38,844 nt of DNA from an uncultured Oscillospiraceae bacterium (GTDB taxonomy: Bacteria; Bacillota; Clostridia; Oscillospirales; Oscillospiraceae), in NCBI GenBank assembly GCA_905234625.1, contig CAJOIC010000028.1, positions 1 through 38,844 on the forward strand, in the 5' to 3' direction. Positions 24,861 through 31,636 of this stretch are shown here, piece by piece. The stretch's first letter is position 1. Each line of letters opens with the position of its first letter. The notes under the pieces are model-generated. The model was not told the DNA's origin. It saw only the letters and a program-made list of their open reading frames with translations, and ran no database searches. Both the position numbers and the translations under genes were made by a program.

Positions 24861-25393
24861 GGTTCCGGGACTGGTACTTCCAGGGCTGGGAACGCAGGAC
24901 CGACGAAAACGGCAAAAGCACCTTTGTCTACACCGGGGAGGTCTACACCTTCCCCGGTGGCATCCGGACCGCCAGGCGTCTGTGCCTCACGCTGTCCGCG
25001 GCCCTCATCGTCGTCTACGGGCTGGTGGCGCTGCTGCCCTCCGAGGGCGGCATGTGGCATGTGGCCGCCATCCCCCAGCTTATTGAGCTCATCCCCCTCA
25101 TCTATCTCGTGATGGGGCTCGCCCGTCTGCTGACGGTGAAGGAGCCTCTCACCTACCGCGACCATCACGCCTCCTGGCGCAGGCTGGGAAGCGCCTCCGT
25201 CGGCAGCACGGTCCTGACGGCCTGCATGGCGGCGGCGGAGATCATTTACATCGTCCTTTACGTCCGGAGCGGCTTCGGGCCGGAGCTCCTCTACCTTCTG
25301 GGAGAGCTGTCCTGCTTCGCCCTGAGCCTCGCCCTGGCGCGTTATATCCGAAAACACCCCTGCATCCCGTCCGTTCAAACAGATAAGGAGTAA
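24857..25393 (+). CDS. Four-helix membrane protein in the importer operon (178 aa)
   Basis: The start is the ATG overlapping the OppF stop; the frame is open upstream but that part is antisense-like reading of OppF. The N-terminus is soluble with FRDWYFQGWERRTDENGK and VYTGEVYTFPGG. Four hydrophobic helices follow (about 47-65, 78-97, 115-140 and 145-165). I do not recognise the family. Its place between the importer and the flavin reductase, with six bases to the next gene, implies a role in the same pathway, for example a membrane partner of the transporter or of the redox enzyme. Confidence 0.8.
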   Translation: MRFRDWYFQGWERRTDENGKSTFVYTGEVYTFPGGIRTARRLCLTLSAALIVVYGLVALLPSEGGMWHVAAIPQLIELIPLIYLVMGLARLLTVKEPLTYRDHHASWRRLGSASVGSTVLTACMAAAEIIYIVLYVRSGFGPELLYLLGELSCFALSLALARYIRKHPCIPSVQTDKE

Positions 25394-25399
25394 ATCACC

Positions 25400-27340
25400 A
25401 TGTACGAAAAGCTGCTCGCGCCGCTGAAGATCGGCGGCATCACGGTAAAGAACCGCATGTTCTCCTCCCCCACGTCCCTGGCTGAGCTGGGACCGGAGGA
25501 GCATTACTCGAAGGAAAACATCGAGTACTACAAGCTGCGCGCCCTGGGCGGCGCCGCGGTGGTGCCCGTGGGCGACGTGATCGTCGATCTGGACACCGGC
25601 CGCAGCCATCCCCAGCAGGTGGGCATCAACGACCCCGCCGCCGCGCCCTATCTCGCGGCCATGGCGGACGCCATCCACGCCGGCGGCGCCATGGCGGAGG
25701 TGGAGATCGACCACGGCGGCGCTCTCTGCTCCCCCGAGTTCATCGGCGGGAAGAACGCCTTCGGCCCCTCCGCCTACATCGACCCCTGGGGCGACCAGGT
25801 GGAGGAGATGACCGAGGATCAGATCTACTGGGTGGCGGACAAGTACGCCGAGGCCGCCGCCAACGCCAGGGCCCTGGGCTTTGACATGGTCATGCTCCAC
25901 GGCGGTCACGGCTGGCTCATCCACCAGTTCATCTCCCCCGTCACCAACCACCGCACCGACAAGTGGGGCGGCTCCCTGGAGAACCGCATGCGGTTCTGCC
26001 TGCTGGTCATCGACAAGGTCCGGGCTGCGGTGGGACGCCAGTTCCCCATCGACATCCGCATCTCCGGCACGGAGTACATCGACGGCGGCTACGACCTCGA
26101 TGAGGGCGTGGAGATCGCCAAAATGCTGGACGGCAAGGTGGACCTCATCCACGTCTCCGCCGGCACCCAGCAGGAGGAGTTCTCCGCCGCGCTCATGCAT
26201 CCCACCGCCTTCCAGGAGGACATGCACAACGGCTACCTGGCTGCGGAGATCAAAAAACACGTCAAGACCCCTGTCATGACCGTGGGCGCTTTCAACATGC
26301 CCGACGCCATGGAGAAGTATCTCGAGGACACCGGCGTGGACGCCATCGCTATGGGCCGCGCCCTCATTGCCGATCCCTTCCTGCCCCGGAAGGTGCTGGA
26401 GGGCAGGATCAACGAGATCACCCCCTGCATCCGCTGCATGGAGTGCCAGTCCGGCATGATGAAGAACCGGGTGATGCGCTGCACCGTAAACCCCTGCATC
26501 GGCCGGGAGTGCGAGGTCTTCCATCCCCAGCCCACCTACGTACACAAGAAGATCCTCATCGCCGGCGGCGGCCCCGCCGGGATGCAGGCCGCCCTCGAGG
26601 CCACCAAGCGCGGCCATGAGGTGGTGCTGTGCGAGGCCTCCGACAGGCTGGGCGCTCTGCGCTTTGCCGATAACGAAACCTGGTTCAAGCGCCCCATTCG
26701 CCGCTACCGGGACTCCCAGGTGGAGAAGGTCATGCGCTGCGGCGCGGAGATCCGCCTGAACACCAGGGTCACGAAGGAGATCGTGGACGAGGTGAAGCCC
26801 GACGTGCTGCTGGCGGCGGTGGGCAGCGAGCCCTTTGCCGTGCCCGTGCCCGGTCACGACGGCCCGAACGTGGTCTTCGGCGCATACCTGACGCCCGAGA
26901 CGAAGCTCGGCGAGAAGCTCGTCGTCATCGGCGGCGGCTTCATCGGCTGCGAGGAGGCTGTCGATCTCGCAAAGAAGGGCCACGACGTGACGATCCTCGA
27001 GATGATCGACGAGCTCGCAATCAACTGCGGGCGGATGCACCGCATCGCGCTCATGCACGAGATCGAGACCAGCGACAAGATCCACCCCGCCATGGGCATG
27101 CGCTGCTCGAAGATCGACGAGACCGGCGTTTACGCCATCGACAGGGAAGGCAAGGAGGTCTTCTATCCCGCGGACAACGTCATCATGGCCTCCGGCATGC
27201 GCTCCCGCTCTGCGGAGGTGGAGGCCCTGCGACCTCTGGTGAAGGAGTTCTACGTCATCGGAGACGCCAACAAGGCCCAGAAGATCATGAACGCGACCCG
27301 CGACGCCTATGACGCCGTGATCGCTCTTGGATACATGTAA
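25400..27340 (+). CDS. Old-Yellow-Enzyme-type flavin/Fe-S ene-reductase 1 (BaiCD/FadH-like)
   Basis: This 646-residue protein has three modules. An N-terminal FMN-binding TIM barrel (about 1-335) carries HGGHGWLIHQF and the NHRTDKWGGSLENRMRF block. A [4Fe-4S] motif has Cys343, 346, 349 and 361 (CIRCMEC, then MRC). The C-terminal FAD/NAD(P)H domains have GGGPAG at 389-394 and a second dinucleotide motif VIGGGFIGCEE. This is the layout of 2,4-dienoyl-CoA reductase, 2-enoate reductase and bile-acid BaiCD/BaiH: NADH electrons pass through FAD and the cluster to FMN, which reduces an alpha,beta-unsaturated substrate. The position of FadH Tyr166 is Trp172 here. AAGGAG precedes the ATG. It is co-transcribed with the importer and NTF2-like genes, so the substrate is probably imported. 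Confidence 0.93.
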   Translation: MYEKLLAPLKIGGITVKNRMFSSPTSLAELGPEEHYSKENIEYYKLRALGGAAVVPVGDVIVDLDTGRSHPQQVGINDPAAAPYLAAMADAIHAGGAMAEVEIDHGGALCSPEFIGGKNAFGPSAYIDPWGDQVEEMTEDQIYWVADKYAEAAANARALGFDMVMLHGGHGWLIHQFISPVTNHRTDKWGGSLENRMRFCLLVIDKVRAAVGRQFPIDIRISGTEYIDGGYDLDEGVEIAKMLDGKVDLIHVSAGTQQEEFSAALMHPTAFQEDMHNGYLAAEIKKHVKTPVMTVGAFNMPDAMEKYLEDTGVDAIAMGRALIADPFLPRKVLEGRINEITPCIRCMECQSGMMKNRVMRCTVNPCIGRECEVFHPQPTYVHKKILIAGGGPAGMQAALEATKRGHEVVLCEASDRLGALRFADNETWFKRPIRRYRDSQVEKVMRCGAEIRLNTRVTKEIVDEVKPDVLLAAVGSEPFAVPVPGHDGPNVVFGAYLTPETKLGEKLVVIGGGFIGCEEAVDLAKKGHDVTILEMIDELAINCGRMHRIALMHEIETSDKIHPAMGMRCSKIDETGVYAIDREGKEVFYPADNVIMASGMRSRSAEVEALRPLVKEFYVIGDANKAQKIMNATRDAYDAVIALGYM

Positions 27341-27359
27341 TAAAGGAGGTATGCACCGA

Positions 27360-28076
27360 ATGTACACAACAGAACAGCTCACCCAGCGGTGGGAGGATCA
27401 GCGCGCCATCAAGAACCTGATGGGCAAATACGCGAACATCGTCCTGCTGAACCGGGAGGAGGAGGTCTTCTCCCGCTTCTGGAGTGAGAACGAGCCCACC
27501 CTGGCCTTCAACGACGGCGTCTATCGCGGCGTCGAGGCGGTGAAGGGGTATTATGACGCCTGCCGTGACCGGAACGCGCTGGTGGCAAGCCTCATGCAGA
27601 AGAAGTTCCCCGAGCGCCTCGGCGGCATGACGGAGGAGGAGCTTTACGGCATCGGACCCTTCAAGGTCATGCCCATGTACTGCCCCATCATCGAGGTGGC
27701 GGGAGACGGCAGGACCGCCAAGGGCCTCTGGTACTGCCAGGGCGCGAAAAACGACGTGGAGGCCTGCGGTCCCCGCGCCCGCTGGACCCTCGGCTGGTTC
27801 GCGGTGGACTTCATCCGCGGATCCGACGGCTGGAAGATCTGGCACATGCAGTACGTGAACGACGTGGACTGCACCTGCGGCCAGAGCTGGGGCAGGGAAC
27901 CCGTCAGCTATCCCGATCTGCCGGAGTTTGCGCCGCTGAAGGACTTTGTCTATCCCGCATACACCGAGGCGAAGACCGTCCGGGCGTACTACTCCCCCGA
28001 CCGGCCCATCACCGAGGCCCCCGCCATCCCGGAGCCCTATGAGACCTTTGCTGACACGTTCAGCTACGCAGTCTGA
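27360..28076 (+). CDS. NTF2/SnoaL-like protein 1 (238 aa)
   Basis: The ATG at 27360 is chosen because AAAGGAGG lies ten bases upstream; the ATG at 27351 is too close to it. The protein has a SnoaL-like alpha+beta cone: N-terminal helices (TQRWEDQRAIKNLMGKYA), a central VEAVKGYYDACRDRN helix, and strands VKGLWYCQGAKN-like and GWKIWHMQYVNDVDC. The C-terminus is extended and ends with AIPEPYETFADTFSY. Related folds include polyketide cyclases, steroid delta-isomerase and the bile-acid dehydratase BaiE. The BaiE-type Tyr-x4-Asp pair is not preserved here. A dehydratase, isomerase or ligand-binding role in the pathway of the adjacent ene-reductase is inferred. Confidence 0.85.
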   Translation: MYTTEQLTQRWEDQRAIKNLMGKYANIVLLNREEEVFSRFWSENEPTLAFNDGVYRGVEAVKGYYDACRDRNALVASLMQKKFPERLGGMTEEELYGIGPFKVMPMYCPIIEVAGDGRTAKGLWYCQGAKNDVEACGPRARWTLGWFAVDFIRGSDGWKIWHMQYVNDVDCTCGQSWGREPVSYPDLPEFAPLKDFVYPAYTEAKTVRAYYSPDRPITEAPAIPEPYETFADTFSYAV

Positions 28077-28098
28077 TACTTTTTCTCGAAAGAAAAAG
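28073..28098 (+). other. Intra-operon hairpin after NTF2-like gene 1
   Basis: ATACTTTTTCT and AGAAAAAGTAT form a perfect 11-bp stem with a CGAA tetraloop, beginning at the stop codon. The following TCCAAAAAGAAC is not a classic T-tract. It may act as an attenuator, a 3' stabiliser or a dispersed repeat. The 120 bases that follow carry no other feature beyond the AGGAG ahead of the next gene. Confidence 0.6.
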
Positions 28099-28202
28099 TA
28101 TCCAAAAAGAACTTTGGACTCGCACGAAACAGTCTGTTATCGAGCGAAATCTGCCCGGTAACGCTCCCTGGTTCGTACATTAACAAGTTATAGGAGCGAC
28201 TT

Positions 28203-28913
28203 ATGTTCAAAAAGGATTATACTGACGACGAGCTGATCCGCCGCGTGTGGGACATCGAGGAGATCAAGAAGCTCGTGTATAAGCGCGGCGTCTACATCGC
28301 CAACGACTGGCGCGAGCGCGAGATCGACGAGCTCTGGGTGAAAGAGCCCGAGCATCAGAAGACGGCCTCCTTCGGCAAGAACATCGGCTGGTATGTCGGC
28401 ATCGACAACATCCGCGCCTGGTACGACAAGAAGCACGGCGACGGCTACATGGCCTTCCATCCCGCCTCCACGGGCCTCGTGGAGCTGGCCGGGGACGGCA
28501 AGACCGCCAAGGGCCTGTTCTACTCCATCGCCAACGAGACCGAGTCGAACGGCGACGGTACCGCCAACGCCCTCTGGATGCCCGAGAAGCTCGCCTTCGA
28601 CTTCATCAAGGAAGGGGACTCATGGAAGATCTGGCACCTGGTAGCCGCGGTGGATCTGGTCAGCGAGGCCGGTACCGATTACAGCGATCAGGACCCCTAC
28701 CCCAACTATGAGACCGACCCCGTGATGGTGGAATTCGGCACCCCCACGGTGCCCCAGCTCATCCACGACGGCACCTTCAACTGGTGGGACAACTATCCCG
28801 CCATGCCCGAGCCCTATGAGACCTGGTCCGACGATATCAGCTACGGCCCCGAGGGCTGGAAGGCCCCCAAGGGCAAGCACTACGGCGCACGGGAAGGGAG
28901 GAACTACAAATGA
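28203..28913 (+). CDS. NTF2/SnoaL-like protein 2 (236 aa)
   Basis: It has the same domain plan as its neighbours: helices WDIEEIKKLVYKRGVY, then NIRAWYDKKHGDGYMAFHP, strands TAKGLFYSIANETES and SWKIWHLVAAVDLVSE. A long tail contains NYPAMPEPYETWSDDISYGP. The core resembles SnoaL/BaiE/ketosteroid-isomerase-type proteins, which bind hydrophobic small molecules in a conical pocket and catalyse isomerisation, cyclisation or dehydration. TAGGAGCG precedes the ATG. Its stop overlaps the start of protein 3 by four bases. It is about 126 bases from protein 1 across a hairpin, so its level may differ from the upstream genes. Confidence 0.85.
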   Translation: MFKKDYTDDELIRRVWDIEEIKKLVYKRGVYIANDWREREIDELWVKEPEHQKTASFGKNIGWYVGIDNIRAWYDKKHGDGYMAFHPASTGLVELAGDGKTAKGLFYSIANETESNGDGTANALWMPEKLAFDFIKEGDSWKIWHLVAAVDLVSEAGTDYSDQDPYPNYETDPVMVEFGTPTVPQLIHDGTFNWWDNYPAMPEPYETWSDDISYGPEGWKAPKGKHYGAREGRNYK

Positions 28914-29668
28914 GAGAACTGACACTGCACGAGCGCATCCGCAACGCCGCCGCCTCCCAGGAGGTGGAGAACGTCAAGGCCCGCCACACTTACCTCCATG
29001 GCCGCGCCGACGCCACCACCGAGTGGGACGAGATCTGGTGCATGGACGAGAACGCCTCCTGGGCCCACGCCTTCGGCCGCATGCGCGGCGGGGACCAGGT
29101 CTGGTGGGGTTCCGTGGGCGACTACGACAAGATGTGCTTTGAAAACTGGCTGGAGATCCGGGAGCGCTATCCCGAGGTCACCGGCAAGGACCCCCGGCCC
29201 CTGATGGAGGCCTCCGTCCACACCCTGGTGACAGACGTCATCGAGGTCGCCGCCGACGGCAAGTCCGCCCGGGGCAGCTTCATCACCCCCGGCGTCATCC
29301 ACTCCCGCCTGACGGACGACGGCAGACCCTACTGCAACGTCCTCTGGGAGCGGTACGGCTCCGACTTCGTCCTGGTGGACGGGGAGTGGAAATACCTGCA
29401 CGAGCACGTCTGCCCGGACATCCTGACCCGGATGGACTGCTTCGACTGGGCCCACGGCGAGTACGAGCGTCTGACGGATCCCAACCCCAATCCTCCCCCT
29501 CCCCCCACTCTGGGAGCGCCTCCGGTTACGGATCCCGGCCCCCTGCACACCCCCTATTCCGTGCTGGACCGGCCGAAGAACACCGTCCCCTGGCCCGAGC
29601 CCTATGAGACTCTGGACAACGACAACACCTACACCTCCCTCGTAGCGAAGAAGGATTACTGCTCATAA
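28910..29668 (+). CDS. NTF2/SnoaL-like protein 3 (252 aa)
   Basis: Third tandem member: helices ERIRNAAASQEVENVKARHTY, a WDEIWCMDENASWAHAFG segment and strands KSARGSFITPGVIHSR and GEWKYLHEHVC. A Pro-rich linker (PNPNPPPPPTLGAP) leads to the tail WPEPYETLDNDNTYTS. The Pro-rich insertion separates the catalytic-type core from the shared PEPYET tail, as if the tail were a distinct docking segment. It overlaps protein 2 by ATGA and is followed by a strong terminator. Function is inferred only from fold and context. Confidence 0.85.
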   Translation: MRELTLHERIRNAAASQEVENVKARHTYLHGRADATTEWDEIWCMDENASWAHAFGRMRGGDQVWWGSVGDYDKMCFENWLEIRERYPEVTGKDPRPLMEASVHTLVTDVIEVAADGKSARGSFITPGVIHSRLTDDGRPYCNVLWERYGSDFVLVDGEWKYLHEHVCPDILTRMDCFDWAHGEYERLTDPNPNPPPPPTLGAPPVTDPGPLHTPYSVLDRPKNTVPWPEPYETLDNDNTYTSLVAKKDYCS

Positions 29669-29675
29669 ACCGCGC

Positions 29676-29732
29676 GTTTCCCGCGGAGAAGCCGGTCAAG
29701 CGCCGGTCTCTCCGCGGGAAACTTCTTTGTTT
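29676..29732 (+). terminator. Terminator of the importer/ene-reductase/NTF2 operon
   Basis: GTTTCCCGCGGAGA pairs with TCTCCGCGGGAAAC (14 bp), with an inner CCGG/CCGG pairing, then TTCTTTGTTT. Confidence 0.92.
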
Positions 29733-29758
29733 ACAAATCCCGCCGGATACGTTAAACT
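29730..29758 (+). promoter_or_regulatory. Promoter of the secreted YbjN-like gene
   Basis: TTTACA (29730-29735), 17 bases and TAAACT (29753-29758). The sequence TTGTTTACAAATC partly resembles the shared cluster element TTGYTTTACAATCA but lacks one T, so membership is doubtful. Confidence 0.55.
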
Positions 29759-29805
29759 ATTGTCATCGGAGCGCAGCTCCCACAACACTGAGAGGAGTAC
29801 CACCC

Positions 29806-30420
29806 ATGAAACGCATGCTGAAAGCCCTGCTCGTGACGACCCTGATCGCCTGCCTCGCCTTCTCCATGGCAGCCCCCGCCTTCGCGGATGTGCTCTCCAT
29901 GACCCGGCAGGCTGCGGAGGATGCCCTGGAGGACGAGGTCCTGGACGACGATGAGCTGGAGGAGGTCTCCGCGTCTGAGATCCGGTACGAGCATACCCGT
30001 CAGTTCACGGAAGGTCTGGACATGATCGACCTCGACTGGGAGTATCACGGTCTGGACGATGAGGACTACGAGCTCATTACGGTGGAGGATTATTTCATCG
30101 ATGACGACGAAGAAGAGCATGAATATGTCATCCAGGTGTTTTTCGAGGATGACGAGACCAGCATCGGCCTCCGCATCTGGAACGCCATCGATTTCGATGA
30201 GGAGGATTATGCCGATGTGATACTCCTGTGCAACGATATCAACTACGCGTTCCGCTACTTCAAGACCTTTGTGGACGACACCGACAATAGTGTCACCATC
30301 GCTGCGGACCTGTTGGTGGACGAGGATCAGGACGTCACCGTCCAGTCGCTGAACCTCATCGTCATGACCGAGATGTTCATGACCGAGGTCGGCCCCTACC
30401 TGCTGGATTACGCCATCTGA
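29806..30420 (+). CDS. Secreted acidic YbjN-like protein (204 aa)
   Basis: A signal peptide (cleavage near APAFA-DV) is followed by a strongly Asp/Glu-rich domain. The mature region from about 50 to 200 fits the YbjN fold: VIQVFFEDDETSIGLRIW, then LCNDINYAFRYFKTFVDDTD, VTIAADLLVDEDQD and a final amphipathic helix. YbjN relatives are related to type III secretion chaperones and are normally cytoplasmic, so an exported, very acidic version is unusual. GAGAGGAG precedes the ATG. It lies between the NTF2-like genes and the tandem-HTH LysR gene, 27 bases from the latter. A role binding a basic surface partner or metal ions outside the cell is conceivable, but nothing in the sequence proves it. Confidence 0.8.
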   Translation: MKRMLKALLVTTLIACLAFSMAAPAFADVLSMTRQAAEDALEDEVLDDDELEEVSASEIRYEHTRQFTEGLDMIDLDWEYHGLDDEDYELITVEDYFIDDDEEEHEYVIQVFFEDDETSIGLRIWNAIDFDEEDYADVILLCNDINYAFRYFKTFVDDTDNSVTIAADLLVDEDQDVTVQSLNLIVMTEMFMTEVGPYLLDYAI

Positions 30421-30447
30421 CCCCGGACATCCCTGTCCCAGCGTGCC

Positions 30448-31566
30448 ATGACCGATAAAATGCTCGCCTACTTCGCGGCCGCCCAGAGAACGGGCAGCTT
30501 CTCCACCGCCGCGTGGGAGCTGTCCGCCACCCAGCAGGCCGTGAGCTACGGCATCAAAAAGCTTGAGGAGGAGCTGGGCTTCCCCCTCTTCGTGCGCCGC
30601 GCCAGCCGCGTGGAGCTCACCGCCGGAGGTCAGGCCTTCCGCGCCTGGTACGAGGCCCTGGACCGCGAGGCCGCCCGCCTAGCGGCGGAGGAGCCCGCCC
30701 GCGTCCCCGCCGGAAGCGTCACAGACACCCAGGTGCGCTGCTTCCTGGCCGCCGCCCGGGAGGGCTCCGTGGTCACCGCCGCCGCCTCTCTTTATTACGC
30801 GCCCCAGACCCTGGCGGAGCACCTGACCGCGCTGGAGGCCGCCCTGGGGGTCTCCCTCCTGCGCAGGAAGGACGGCGTCTGCACCCTCACCCCCGCGGGA
30901 GAGGCCTACCGGCAGGTCTTCGAGAGCGCCGCCGCCGCCCTGGCCGCCCTCCGGACCGAGGCCGGGTCCCAGTACGACAGCCGCCTGAACACCGCGGTCC
31001 TGGGCCTGTCCGAATGGCTCAGCACCGACGGCCCTCTGGGCGAAGCGCTGGACGCCTTCCCCGGGAACGTGAAGGTGGAGGTCCTGTCCAACACGGACCT
31101 GCTGGCGGCCCTGGAGTCCGGCCGGGCGGATGTGGCCCTCTGGAGCGAGGGACACGCCCCCGTGAACCGGGGTTTTGAGACTACGCCCCTGGGCCGGGAG
31201 GATATCTGCCTCTTTCTGCCGGAGGAGGATGGGCCCTGCCCTCTGCTGGTCTGTCCCGGCTGGCCGCGCAGCTACCTGGAGAACCGGGCCATCGTCACCC
31301 AGGAGACACGCTTCGGCTCCTTCACCCCCAGCCGCATCCTCCAGGCGGAGGACGTAGGTCAAATGCGGGAGCTGCTGGCCCAGGGCTCCTATGCCGCCGT
31401 GGGAGACCGGCGCTTCGGCTCTCTGGCGCCGAGGGCGAGCCTGCGGGCCGTGCCCCTGGGGATCGAGAGCTCCCTGGTGGCCTGCCGCCGGACGAACGAG
31501 GGCGACTGCTGCGCCGCCCGCCTCGTCATCCATCTCCGCGCCTCCCTTGTCGGGGGGACAAAATAA
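30448..31566 (+). CDS. LysR-type regulator with two tandem DNA-binding domains (372 aa)
   Basis: Two LysR-type winged HTH units lie in one chain. The first spans about 4-64 (TGSFSTAAWELSATQQAVSY) and the second about 92-152 (EGSVVTAAASLYYAPQTLAE), joined by an Ala/Glu/Pro linker. A single effector domain follows (about 180-372, AVLGLSEWLSTDG onward). Normal LysR proteins are about 300 residues with one HTH. HTH1 resembles LysR B (18220) and HTH2 plus effector domain resembles LysR A (17336). The order is that of the overlapping B-A gene pair, so a fusion of such a pair is likely. No clear ribosome-binding site precedes the ATG, so expression may depend on read-through from the YbjN-like gene. 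It probably controls ene-reductase 2 immediately downstream. Confidence 0.92.
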   Translation: MTDKMLAYFAAAQRTGSFSTAAWELSATQQAVSYGIKKLEEELGFPLFVRRASRVELTAGGQAFRAWYEALDREAARLAAEEPARVPAGSVTDTQVRCFLAAAREGSVVTAAASLYYAPQTLAEHLTALEAALGVSLLRRKDGVCTLTPAGEAYRQVFESAAAALAALRTEAGSQYDSRLNTAVLGLSEWLSTDGPLGEALDAFPGNVKVEVLSNTDLLAALESGRADVALWSEGHAPVNRGFETTPLGREDICLFLPEEDGPCPLLVCPGWPRSYLENRAIVTQETRFGSFTPSRILQAEDVGQMRELLAQGSYAAVGDRRFGSLAPRASLRAVPLGIESSLVACRRTNEGDCCAARLVIHLRASLVGGTK

Positions 31567-31636
31567 CGCCTCTTTACCTCCGCCCTCCGCCGGAGGTATT
31601 ATAGTGACAGAAATACTGTGAATAGGAGCCTGTGCC

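Noticed and set aside
24830-27382. 850-codon open frame on the minus strand opposite ene-reductase 1
   Set aside because: It is antisense to a clear FMN/Fe-S/FAD enzyme; translation is low-complexity His/Val/Gly/Ala-rich, typical of GC-rich third-position bias.
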